Shown here one piece after another: positions 47,085-57,462 of a stretch of 64,000 bases of DNA. How positions within the stretch are numbered: position 1 is the first letter of the stretch; each line of letters begins with the position of its first letter. This DNA comes from Ophioderma brevispina. Lineage: Eukaryota; Echinodermata; Ophiuroidea; Amphilepidida; Ophiodermatidae. The notes under the pieces are model-generated. The model was not told where the DNA came from. It saw only the letters and a program-made list of their open reading frames with translations, and did not search any database. The position numbers and the translations under genes are program-made. Where the stretch lies: contig JAMKCH010035279.1 in NCBI GenBank assembly GCA_023653785.1, forward strand, positions 1 to 64,000, given 5' to 3'.

Positions 47085-47543
47085 TCTTCTTTCTTTGACC
47101 AGCGCATTCTTTTCCATACCTACAGTAGTGTTCATAAGCTACGTCGTACAATAGCCCCTTGCAATGGACCGTATTCAATAGGCAGCCATGTTGGTGGGAC
47201 ACCGATAGAAACATTCGGACCACATACATTCACCTGTCAATGAACCCTGTGCAATCGCTAACATGGATTCGATTGACAACTTAAGTATTGTAGTCCTGGA
47301 ATGTCGCATCTTGTGCACCCCCCCCCAATATGTCTGGTGGATGACGTCATATGGAATCCGGGTCTATAGGCAACAGGCTATAGGGCAAGAGATCCACATT
47401 TAAATGACTACAATACAATATATCCACCTGTTATTGAATGCCTTGAGTGGCTCAAGAAGGTTATACTGATGGGATTTCCACCGTGGGCAAGGGGGATTTT
47501 AGTTAATCGACAAGTGTGACGTCGTATTATAATAGGGTCATTA
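47085..47543. other. Spacer, no gene recognised
   Basis: Unassigned sequence with a C run near 47319-47327. Confidence 0.4.
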
Positions 47544-47688
47544 AGGGGGGTTCATACTTCATTGGCAGACGTCTACAGACGATAGCCTTTCGAACATGAA
47601 TTTTACGAACGGCGTAGTGGTTTCATGCATCGGTCGCCACAACGCATGTTCGAACGACGGGCCGATGATGGAAAGTATGAACACACCA
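47544..47688. mobile_element. 145-bp MITE with TTA target duplication, copy 1
   Basis: AGGGGGGTTCATACTTCATT at the left is mirrored by GATGATGGAAAGTATGAACA at the right, with TTA immediately outside both ends (47541-47543 and 47689-47691). A 3-bp TTA/TAA duplication is the signature of PIF/Harbinger transposition, so that superfamily is suggested. Non-coding. Confidence 0.75.
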
Positions 47689-49066
47689 TTAGCGGAAATA
47701 ACAAATTTGGCCCGTGGATCTTGTCCTTCATTAATATAACCTCGACAGAAATTACAATCAGCAATATTAATCCGCTGTAGTAATTGTATTGATGCATGGA
47801 TTGTATTGTAAAGTAAGCGCGAAGAATCTGATTTAAGCAAGCTTTTTTAAATATAGCTTGCCATATATGGCAAATCTGATGTTCAAGTTCAACCGTGAAC
47901 AATGGTGGATGGAGGGAATGCTCTGTCAACAGCTTGCGCTCTCTAACAATTTAACAAATCTGAGAGAAAACACATCAATATCCCAACGCCAACCGTAATA
48001 TTGCGTTTTGAACGAAGCGGTTAGGTTCGGTTTTAGCTGATTAGGAATTACATAGGACTTCTGACATGGGTACTGTATTACGTCGGCCGTACTCTACCAC
48101 GTGTGCCCAATGGGGTGGGCGAAATGGACTTTGGAGTGGTTTTAAGATGGGGATTTTTTGGGGACCAAGTATGTTGGCACATAATGGTAATTCTGTTGCA
48201 GATCGTGGATAAAATTTCATAGTTTTCCAATTTGTGTAAAAAAAAATCCAACATGTTAGTGTATATTTGACCCCCAACCTGCAAGTATGCTCATAGTTTT
48301 ATCATACAGTGGTTTTAGTGTTGTGGAGCGAAATGCATATGCCAAAAATCCGCATTAAAATTGTTTGATGGGCCAAATTAATCCGCATACAATGTTTGTG
48401 GTCCAGAATAATCGCATAAAATGTTTTTGAGGTTCAGGCAACATTGACCTGTGATTTCAAATATCGATGATGCAACTTTAGCATCCTTGAGCATTTGGAG
48501 ATCGGGATTGTCGTAAATTAACAGTGGAAAAAAACTTTGTAAGCATATGGGGTTAAAAAGATGTATAAAACAGGGGGGGTCTATCTAGTCATAGAATTTA
48601 AAACTGTTATTATAGTTTGACTAGATCTGAAACTTTTGTGTTTGCACGACAGGCTAAAACCTGTTCAAGGTCCTCCTGGGGGAATTATTTCTAGTGATTC
48701 TTGTTAAAATTTGGTTATTTTAATTGCCTTCAGGTGAGCTGTTACAACAGGAAATGGATATTACTGTATGTGGTTAATCAGCCAAATGGATTAGCAGGGG
48801 TCGAGTGCTGTGATACCAATAGACCCCTTGCTCCATTGGCTTGTGGTCAATGTTACGTCACAAGGAATCCAAAACTAATTCGAAAAGTAATAAATATTTC
48901 ACTTCAGTATTTACAAATTGTGCACTATGGTTGACAATAAAAATGAATTAATGCGTGCAATCTTTTTTCTTCCTTTAAAATTGGTGTAATTTCAAACATA
49001 ATTAATTCCTAACCAGGAGTTTTGGCTACTTTAAAAAATTTGGAAAAAACGTTTAGATTAGAATTA
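47689..49066. other. No recognisable gene
   Basis: Short frames only, for example 48701-48934, with no domain. Nothing else noted. Confidence 0.4.
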
Positions 49067-49216
49067 AGGTGGGTCATACGTCATCGGCGACGTTCTGCAG
49101 ACGCTAGGCCTTTAAAACATTTTTACGCCAACGCGTATTTAATGAATACGGGCGCGCAAAGCATGGACCGAAGGACTAGCGTCGGTTCGGCGTCTGCGAT
49201 GAAGTATGGACCTACC
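49067..49216. mobile_element. ~150-bp MITE of the same family, copy 2
   Basis: AGGTGGGTCATACGTCATCG then GACGTTCTGCAGACGCTAGG at the left is mirrored by GACTAGCGTC, CGTCTGCGATGAAGTATGGA, CCTACC at the right. It matches the 47544 copy in both arms (CAGACG blocks and CATACTTC). TTA precedes the left end; the right flank reads TAG, so the duplication is imperfect. Confidence 0.72.
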
Positions 49217-49999
49217 ATAGAGTTGACATTAATTTTACTTTCAAAGTGAGGTTGGACATCTTGTTTTTAAATTGAAACTGCCATCGAAACAACTGACAAT
49301 CTATGGACAACCAAGATACTGTGATGAAGATAATGCCAAATTATCATGCAACATCATCAATGAAGCAAGGGTAGTGACAGGGCACTAGGGAATGCTGCAA
49401 TTTTTTTTCAGTCACCGAGACGAAGGTGGCGGTGAAAATGCCCACTTGAACTGTAACTTGGCATTAAAAGCGGCAACTTAAATCCATAAAATTGCTATTA
49501 CGGGGCGATTAAGTGAATACAGAGGCTCGACTAAATGAGATTTTACAACACCCAAATGCCACAGACCGGTCAAACAGGGTGGTGCCGTGGGTGGTTTTCT
49601 TGGGTTAAACGCCATTTCCGTCGTCTGCTTAAAAAAGTTAGCTGGGGTCATTTTATTTTAAAACGTTCTTGCGACCCATATGGCGCTTATTTAGTTAATA
49701 ATTTCAGGTAAGGGATGATTGATGCATATAAAGCTTTACAAAACAATGCAAAAAAAACAAATCAATTTTTGAAAATGTATGGAGGCGCTATTTTTTTCAA
49801 ATGTGCCACGGGTTCTTAAGATGAGAAACAGTTCAGTCAGTTAATTATTTCCATAATATTTAAAGTGACAAAACAATCAATCATCAAGAGAGAAAAATAT
49901 ATGGAGGATAAGGCTGGAGAGGCAAAGTAACCCGAAATAAGCCATCCCTTAGGACGATATGCTATAGTTTCACATATAAATTTAGATTAGATCAATGGA
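49217..49999. other. No recognisable gene
   Basis: Nothing recognised. Confidence 0.4.
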
Positions 50000-50039
50000 A
50001 ATTAAAATGAACATTAGAATAATTAAAAGAGAAGATGAG

Positions 50040-50600
50040 AAAAAGTTATCTGAAACACACATTTAGGTGGTAAAGGCTTAAGTGGTGTCATCAGCAAAGA
50101 GATGAAAGTTAGTGACTGGAAGAGAATTGAAAGTTTCATTACATAAAGTTTTAATATACCAGAAGGGGACCCAATATTGAGCCTTGTGGAATACCACAAA
50201 TTATTTCTTCCGATCGGCATTCACAAGAGTTATAAGAAAATGTTGTGTTAAGTCTAGGAATACCCCAATAGTAGTTTCGTTTTCTTTACTGCAGTATTTA
50301 TTTTAGCTACCAATACTGTATTATCGCCATATCGGTCGAAGGTTTAGATCAAAAGCCAAATTGTTTGTCATTTATATTTTATTAGATTCAATATAATCAA
50401 TACCTCTATTAAAGACAAATCTTTCGAGAATTTTGCAAACATGATAATAGTTGAAACTGGGGCGATAATTAGAGAATAGTTTCGTATCTTCCCTTTTATG
50501 AATTGGGATACATTTCCTATTTTGAAATTGTCCGAGACAATACAAGATGATAATGACAAACTAAATAATGCGTGATGGGTCGTACACAAATTTCGTTACG
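50040..50600 (-). pseudogene. CR1/L2-like LINE reverse transcriptase fragment with internal deletion
   Basis: Minus-strand blocks in order: CIPIHKREDTKLFSNYRP (about 50512-50459, ending in the NYRP motif), TTIGVFLDLTQHFLI (about 50282-50236, with the first catalytic aspartate block), GIPQGSILGPLL (50194-50160) and FADDTT (50098-50081, the catalytic aspartate pair). These motifs define a Jockey/CR1/L2-group reverse transcriptase. The gap between the FLDL and GIPQG blocks is about 20 codons, where about 70-75 is usual, so part of the fingers/palm is deleted. Frames shift between blocks, and sequence after FADDTT no longer resembles the enzyme. It is distinct from the RTE-like copies at 22.6 and 60 kb. 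Confidence 0.82.
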
Positions 50601-51243
50601 CACTTTTGAAATAATAAATAAACTAACCCAAAATAACACTAATATTAAAACATTAATTTTATTAATTAATCTTTTAAGGATATCCATTCCACTGGTGTCA
50701 TAAACATGCACTAAGACTTTTATCTTTAAGATAATCAAAATATTGTTTCCGTGTGTTTGGATTATTGAGGCAAGATTAGGACCAGACATTCAGAAAATAA
50801 AATCATGATTAAACTGATTTGATTAACATGATGGATCCATGAAAACATGTAACACGTTTCATCTTTATTGAAGGGATGCTCTGAGTGGATTCTTTTTTCC
50901 TATTTCCGATAATGTGGTTTATTGTTTTTTCCAAGTTTTAGCCCATTACAGGAGAGAGCAATGTTAAATCGAAAACACATCTGCTATCCCGGTTCTGTTA
51001 TTCCTTGTATTAACTCTAGTAAAAAATCGTTCTTAACAATGTGTAAGCTTGTGAACAGAAAATAACCACGGTAATAAACCAGGTGTTGTAAGTTTAATAT
51101 TAGTTTTTGGATTTGAGTTTTTAATGTCAACATGTGACGATTGTCATTAAAGATTGATTGTAATGGCCAGATGTCATTTACTAACGCAGCTGCATGGTTT
51201 GACCCAGCTTCATATTAAGTCCATTAAGTAGGTCAAATATACC
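50601..51243. other. No recognisable gene
   Basis: Nothing recognised. Confidence 0.4.
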
Positions 51244-51600
51244 GGCCCCGTATTCAAAAAAAGGTTGTGTGTTGAGCGCGATATAAGCTAAGCAACGTTT
51301 ATCAGATAAAGCTATCGCTTAAGTAAGCGCAATTCCAGAAAGAGTTTAAAGCTAAACGCAATTTTAACTCCGCCAAAATGCATCGAAAATTTAAACTAGG
51401 TACGGGGCTAGTTAAGAAGTGTTCTAGGTGTGTTTTCTCAAGTGTACGGGCTCATTACAGGTCCCCAGGGAAAGACAGTAAGGCGCATTCTCATTCTCGC
51501 TCAGAGTTGGGGACCCTAAAATGGCTAGGAAAGCCATGATAACTTTGCTCAACCATTAAAAACACATTAGTGGCCTTTTATTACTCAATTTAGCATCTTC
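51244..51600. mobile_element. Dispersed repeat, copy 2 (sister at 34.2 kb)
   Basis: It starts with GGCCCCGTATTCAAAAAAAG, a type of end I associate with animal inverted-repeat transposons. It then shares CGCAATTTTAACTCCGCCAA, TGCATCGAAA, TAGGTACGGGG and AAGAAGTGTTCTAG with 34308-34375. The matching right terminus was not found. Confidence 0.5.
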
Positions 51601-51647
51601 ATAAATTAAACGACGCTCAATAATAATAACTGTGGAATGAAAGAATT

Positions 51648-52272
51648 ACTATATCAAAAGTCCAGAAGTGTAAGTAGCGGGGAACAGCATGCTGGGAGTG
51701 AAGGTTTGTACGGGGGAATTATGAAGTAGGATTATTGTACTGAAAAAATCTATATAACATTTTGGACATATCCAAAGGGTTTAAACAAGTTTATAGTGCT
51801 CTACTGTGGGAGATAGTTTAATAGTTAAAGGACAATTAAAGATCAAGGTTATCCTCGCGGATAACATTTTCAGAGTGCTCCGTTTTTTTCAATATGATCC
51901 CAAATTCTCCATATGTCCAAAAGACAGAAATATAATACTTGCACTCATTGCAACATTGGTCATAGTTACCAGTTAATTAGAGGCCAAAATTGTAACAATG
52001 GTCTACATATCTATGGGAAAATTAGTTACCAGTCTAATTTACATAATAAAAGTCAAAGCAGAGCAAATATGCATTTCTAGTAATGTTATGCAGACTAACA
52101 CAACAACAATGTAGCGACTAGGTTCGCCATACAGAAGCACTCGAAGAAGGAATTACCCCAGGATGACGTGAAACCGGTATGAGCTATATCCTGAATAGTG
52201 TCTATTAACGGTAAATATGTCAAACTATACTTTAAAAAGTCATTGAGCCAGATGAAAAGTTGGATTATTTCA
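51648..52272 (+). mobile_element. Dispersed ~620-bp foldback-type repeat, copy 2
   Basis: It aligns with 20325-20945 in the same orientation along its whole length (AGCGGGGAACA, CAGAGTGCTCC, ATAATACTTGCACTCA, TAATTAGAGGCC, CAGGATGACGTGAAAC, CAAACTATACTTT). Divergence looks like 25-30 percent by eye, with indels. Internal inverted symmetry is weaker than in copy 1. Confidence 0.7.
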
Positions 52273-52305
52273 TAAACAATCCAGACTTGTTACTTTTGAT
52301 CCCTG

Positions 52306-52570
52306 CAGGTCCGTACGCAGGATTTTTTGGGGGTGGGGGGGGGGAGCGGGCGGGTACTTCGAAAAAGGGGACCTTTTTTCGAAAAATTTGGACCGTTTTG
52401 GTAAAAGTGGAACTAACTCCTAAAATTGTTATTTTTTGGAACTTTTGAACAATTCACCACCAAATGGGACTTTTCTTGTCAAGAATTGGAATTTTATCAA
52501 AAAAGGTGGACCTTCCCCCATTTATGGAAATTGGGGGGTGCACCGAACCCCCGCCGTACCTGGACCCCTG
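52306..52570. mobile_element. hAT-like MITE (265 bp), G-rich at the left end
   Basis: The left end is CAGGTCCGTACGCAGGATTT then a long G run (52328-52343). The right end, on the minus strand, is CAGGGGTCCAGGTACGGCGG then a GGGTTCGGTGC block. The interior is a degenerate repeat of GGACC/GGAAC separated by T and A runs, like the minisatellite in the 32557 element. No 8-bp duplication was recognised. Confidence 0.62.
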
Positions 52571-53892
52571 TTATAAATATATCCCCATTTTATACATGTT
52601 CCCCTTTTGCTGATTTTTCTGACTTTGACCATATTCTATGTGACAATTTAAAGTATATCATAGAAACATTGTTCTGTTGCAAAATTTAGGTCAAAAATAA
52701 TATCAAATAGAGTGAGGGGGGGGGGAAACAAACCACCAGAACGACAAATAGGATAGGTAGATTAGAAAAATAAACAAACAGAAAGAGACACAAAAAAACA
52801 AAGGCGGGGGAGAGAGAATATTTTTGTTTGTATATAAAGGCAGCGCAAAGAACCCCCAAATGTTATGTTAAAGTAGAAAGTAAAAAGTGTGCCCTGGAAA
52901 GAGCTAAGAAAGACGAAGAAAACAGGACGTGGTTAAATCGCAAGGCTTAGCTCTCTTATATGTTAATGTAGAGATTAACATGACTTTCGCTATGTCTGCA
53001 CAGCGTCTAAAGTTTGAATCGCATGAGAATTGTATGCTCACACATCTGCTCTTATACACCCCTTTCTTCCTGCCCCGCTATTTTCGCTTATACACGCTCT
53101 ATTCATACCCAAAACTAATTCCTCCCAGCCGTTTGAGTAACCCAACCTTTCCATTCATTCCGCTACACTGTCATCTATCTCCCGTCCATCCTCAGTTCGC
53201 TGATAGACTGAAATATTCAGGTGTTCGTTTTTTTTTTGTTACTATATCCTTTTGGAACTCATTCCAACACCACCCTGACTTTGTTTTCCCTCGCGGAGTG
53301 TGTGCAAAGACCACTATTCCTACACTTTGAAGAAGCATGCATCGTTAGTGTATTTCACCAATAACATTATTGAAGATGGTAGCCACCAATCTGAAGTTGA
53401 ATTATTAATATTTTCACAAATGCTTGATCAATGAATTATTACACTATGTCTGCGTGTAGTCATTGAATTTGTTAGCAAATTGTGCTACTTTCACAGTTTG
53501 TCATAAGTTACAGATTCAGTAGCTATTTGCTTTAGATGTACAAGTTTGATTTACCTCAAATTATTGGGGAACAATTTTTCAATGTGTAATAATATTGTAC
53601 GGTATATAACGGGAACGCATCCGCTTTCAATTCAGTGGCACTTAGGTTGATTATTTTAGGAGGACTATTCAGTGGCGTATGATGCCGCGTGGTTGTAAGA
53701 CGAAAGTGTGTATTGGTGGGCGACCTCACTGGGAAGAACACTAACGCCAAAAGAGCGAAAGCCAGCGGTGGGGCCCTCCCCCCGACAATTATGTTTCAAA
53801 TAATATTTATGTTTTAATAAAGGGACACACTGACGTATAAACATCAGATAAAACGTATACAATTGCAGAATTGTAATTTAAGCAATGACTTT
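52571..53892. other. No firm gene; possible LINE tail at 53035-53330
   Basis: The plus frame ending at 53330 includes RLKYSGVRFFFVTISFWNSF, which resembles the FFPRTI.lWNSLP block found near the C terminus of many LINE proteins. Nothing upstream in that frame confirms it. The rest is AT-rich with a G run near 52714-52723. Confidence 0.25.
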
Positions 53893-54096
53893 TTAAGAGC
53901 GTCCTATTTTTCCAAATATTTGAGACTTATACACAGCTGCATTAGCAATTGGCTGGGAAACTCTACACTGTGCAAAAATCTCAAATATTGAAATTGGAGC
54001 GTTCTTCAAAATGTGCCATGCCATTGTTGCTTTAAGTGTATCACAGATTTTTAAGCGACTTCGAAATATGGATTCCACCTGCGAGCGAACCAAGTG
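53893..54096 (-). pseudogene. Possible PIF/Harbinger transposase remnant
   Basis: The minus frame begins HLVRSQVESIF and continues to KATMAWHILKN. Harbinger nucleases end with a similar pattern, [TR]RxxVE...F...LK, followed by ...AC.[IV]LHN. The spacing here is about 12 residues shorter than usual, the LHN is LKN, and there is no upstream DDE block. The call is therefore weak and could be coincidence. Confidence 0.22.
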
Positions 54097-56976
54097 ACTG
54101 AAACAAAATTGTACAGTGGGCCTGTATTTGCAGCCCCGTAACCGAGCCTGGATCGTAAACTACCCTTAAGAAGTCCGGTTTACAGAATTGCTGCGAGTTA
54201 GCTAGACAGTGCTATATAGGTCATTGTACAATATTTCAATGCACGCATGGCAGAAACAATTTGCAATTTGTTGTTGATTTGTATTAGATGGATGTTGGAC
54301 TGTATGAGATGAGTGTTTTTTCTTGTTAAAGTGAGAATTGGCGACTATTTATATTCTGTTGCTCTAGTTTCCGCTGGATCTCTTTGCTGCCTTCTTTTGT
54401 CCCTAATACTATCGCATTACACGTGTGAATGCAAAATGATATTGTGCTTTTTCAATTCTTACCAGATTTGCCTTTTGCGACAATTCAGAAACTTGAAAAT
54501 ATCGGTTACTATATTCATTTCTTACTGGACGGTCATCCGCCTTTCGCAATTTTCTTGGCTTTGTTGACCCGGGTGAGCTTTTTAAAAATCGTTTTTTGAA
54601 AACCGTTTTTATCCGGCTTAGTGACTAGTAAAACCTTCGATAATGCAAATTTGTTCTGGGGGCAGCCCAGGTATACACCCACCCACCAAATTTGAAAACC
54701 ATACGACCCGTGCTCTCGGAGAATAACGGCGGACAGGCAGACAGAAAGAGAACAAGAGAGACGCACAGTGAGCAATAATTTAATGTGCATCAAAATTCCA
54801 TTTTGGTCACTATAGCATTTTATTTCTCATTTTTTGTGGAGAATTTATCTTGAGAATATTTCACTCTTCAATTTAAGGTGATATTTCCTTCGTCAAAGTT
54901 TGTAATTAACATGCCCAATAGCTACCAGAAATGTTAAAATGGGGGTAAGCTTACATAAAATATTATTACATCTTTATAATGAATAATAAGACGTATCAGA
55001 CGGTTTTCATGGGCTTCGGATGATTAACAGTGTAACACAAGGCGCTATCTACATAGATAGGGGCTATAGATAAAAAAGGTATAATCGAAACAGACTGCCC
55101 AGTTATAAGCAGTGTCGAATCACCCAGCGTAGATAATTTTAGATCAGACTATAATAGGTTATTATTGAATCATGAACGGATTCCCTGGTGAGTTTTTGAC
55201 ATTTTATCTTCTTGGTTAATGTTTAAATCTGTAGCATTAAGGTAGCATCAATTGTAAGATAATGCCATAAAAATAATTGGTTCTATGTCATTTATTTCCC
55301 GAAACAATTTTAGATGTATGGAATTTGAAATATAGAGTTTGTTGACTACTTTTTGTTTTATTTTATTCTTGGACGACGTGTTTTCAAAAAAAAAACCGTA
55401 GGATTTCAAAACGATTTTTCCTGAGACGATGCTATTGTCCATGATCGCATGATAGTTTGGAAGATTTCACCGGCAGTCTATTAATAAAATGCCTCTAGTT
55501 CTCCAAAAAAATAATTATAATATTTTGGACGTCTTCCAATTGACCAAATTACTTAATACAATACCAGTATTTAATAACATGGAAGAAGAGCTGAAAGCAA
55601 TATTTGATTTAGAGGAATTCATCCACTGCACGAATTTAAAAAATGGAATGTTTATGAAAACTTTGGGGTCAATGTATATATACAAACTTATTTTGTTTAT
55701 TATTTTGTGTGTTAATCTGTATTGAGTAAAAATAATATGTCGGGAGAGGTTTGGTTAACATCTCTTATGAAAGAAACACCATTAGCTGTAAGGCAAAAAA
55801 TCGTTGAGGCGCTAAAGAATTGAACATTTCCATTACATTGCTCATTACTTACTTTAATAACGCTATTTTGGTCCTTTTCCAGTTACGTTAGAGAAGATGG
55901 CGAGGTCAGCATCATACAGTAGTCCTTTTCAGTAAATCGATGCTATGTAGTCCACAATACGTTGGAGGAGAGAAGGGAAACCATATTTTTAAAGATTAAA
56001 AAAGTACTTAAAGGTTTGTAGGACACCGTTGATCCTTTGGATTATTCCCTTAAGTTTTAAAACTATCGACTGGGACTTTAAAAGGGTCAATCGGTGCGAG
56101 GGTCAAACACAAACCTAGAATATTGAACTGCTAAATGGCTGATAACATCCTCCATCAGTGACAAAAGTTTACAATGCAATATACTTACAATCAATAGTGT
56201 TCCATTTTCCCTGTTTTATTTATTAACTAGCTTAAAGGGAAGGATCATGTATTTGGAAAAATATAATTCTGGACGCAGTCAAAGACTTTATTAGCAGAAA
56301 GGGAGCCAGCGGGCTTTTAAATACTCCTGCATAAACATCAAATTTCGTCACGAGTTGACAGAACAAGTAGGTGAGTTTTGTCATACATGGTAGATATTGC
56401 AATGCTCTATCGGAATGAAACAAAAAAAATCAGCAATGAATATTTTCCTATATTGAAACAAAACACAAATATGAATTAAAACAAATTGAATTCAAATCTG
56501 TTGTGATTATATTGAAAAAATAGATAATGGTTTCTTTTCAAAATGATATATGTGTTTGGGAATTCCTTGCTTTGTCGACGCTCCAAAACAATGAGCCTTT
56601 TTTACCATTACAACTGCGCATGCTCAAGAATCGGATGCTCCTCCATTTTGAGAGATAACCAGTACAGCCTCCATCCAAGACGGCCGTGTAGTGAAATATG
56701 ACTTTTTGGGAAATCTCCATGATTCTTCTTGTCATCGGTAAAAATTTTAAATATTATCAGGTATATCAAATAGCAATGTTCCAATGCGCATTTGTCACGG
56801 AATAATCAAGATGATTAGATATGGTAATCAAGGCATGATTATCAAGCATTTTTATGATAAGTGCAAAGGTCACTACATTGGCAAACTACAGCAATCGTAT
56901 CGTATTTATTTCTCAGATTATTTTTCATAATGTACCATGATCTGTAATGGCGCTAAAGGCTTATTGATAAAAGAAT
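54097..56976. other. No recognisable gene
   Basis: A GACAGGCAGACAGAAAGAGA simple stretch lies at about 54731-54765. Open frames are short. Nothing else noted. Confidence 0.4.
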
Positions 56977-57290
56977 TTCTAACACTAAACAGTGTTTGCA
57001 GTGTAAGGTCTTTTCTTTCTCATGCTGAATGTGTTTTCCTTAGCCTCCATCATCTTTGAATGTTGCTATTCCAGAGTCCCAAATATGAGGAGGTATAGTG
57101 TTCTTCTCAAAATGCATTTCTTCCAATAGAAGTTCTAACACTAAACACATAAGTGTTTGCAGTACGAGGTCTTCTCTTTCTCCTGGATGAATGTGTTCTT
57201 AGCATTCAATCATCTTTGAATGTTGCTATTCCAGAGCGTCCCAAATAAGAGGAGGTATAGTGTTCTTCTCAAAATGCATTTCTTCCAATA
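56977..57290 (+). repeat. Two-unit 156-bp tandem duplication
   Basis: Units start at 56977 and 57133 with TTCTAACACTAAAC and end in ATGCATTTCTTCCAATA. Identity is high apart from small indels. The distal part of each unit contains the left-arm sequence (GGTATAGTGTTCTTCTCAAA) of the hairpin MITE at 57254. Confidence 0.9.
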
Positions 57291-57462
57291 CAAGTTTTAC
57301 ATTCGTTGTCAAATGAGTTTGTAGTGAGAACAAGTACTTAAATTACCAGATTGGGATGAGTTCTGTTCACTTAGGTACATTTTGTCACTAATAAATTCAT
57401 GTGTCAACCAATGCAAAAATTGTATTAGAAAGAATTACATTGTGGGAATAACACTATATACC
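57254..57462. mobile_element. ~209-bp hairpin MITE, copy 2
   Basis: The left arm GGTATAGTGTTCTTCTCAAA ... CATTCGTTGTCAAATGAG ... GAACAAGTACTTAA is mirrored by the right arm TTAGGTACATTTTGTCACTA, ATTCATGTGTCAACC, ATTGTGGGAATAACACTATA. It shares arms and length with 46878-47084. Confidence 0.8.
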
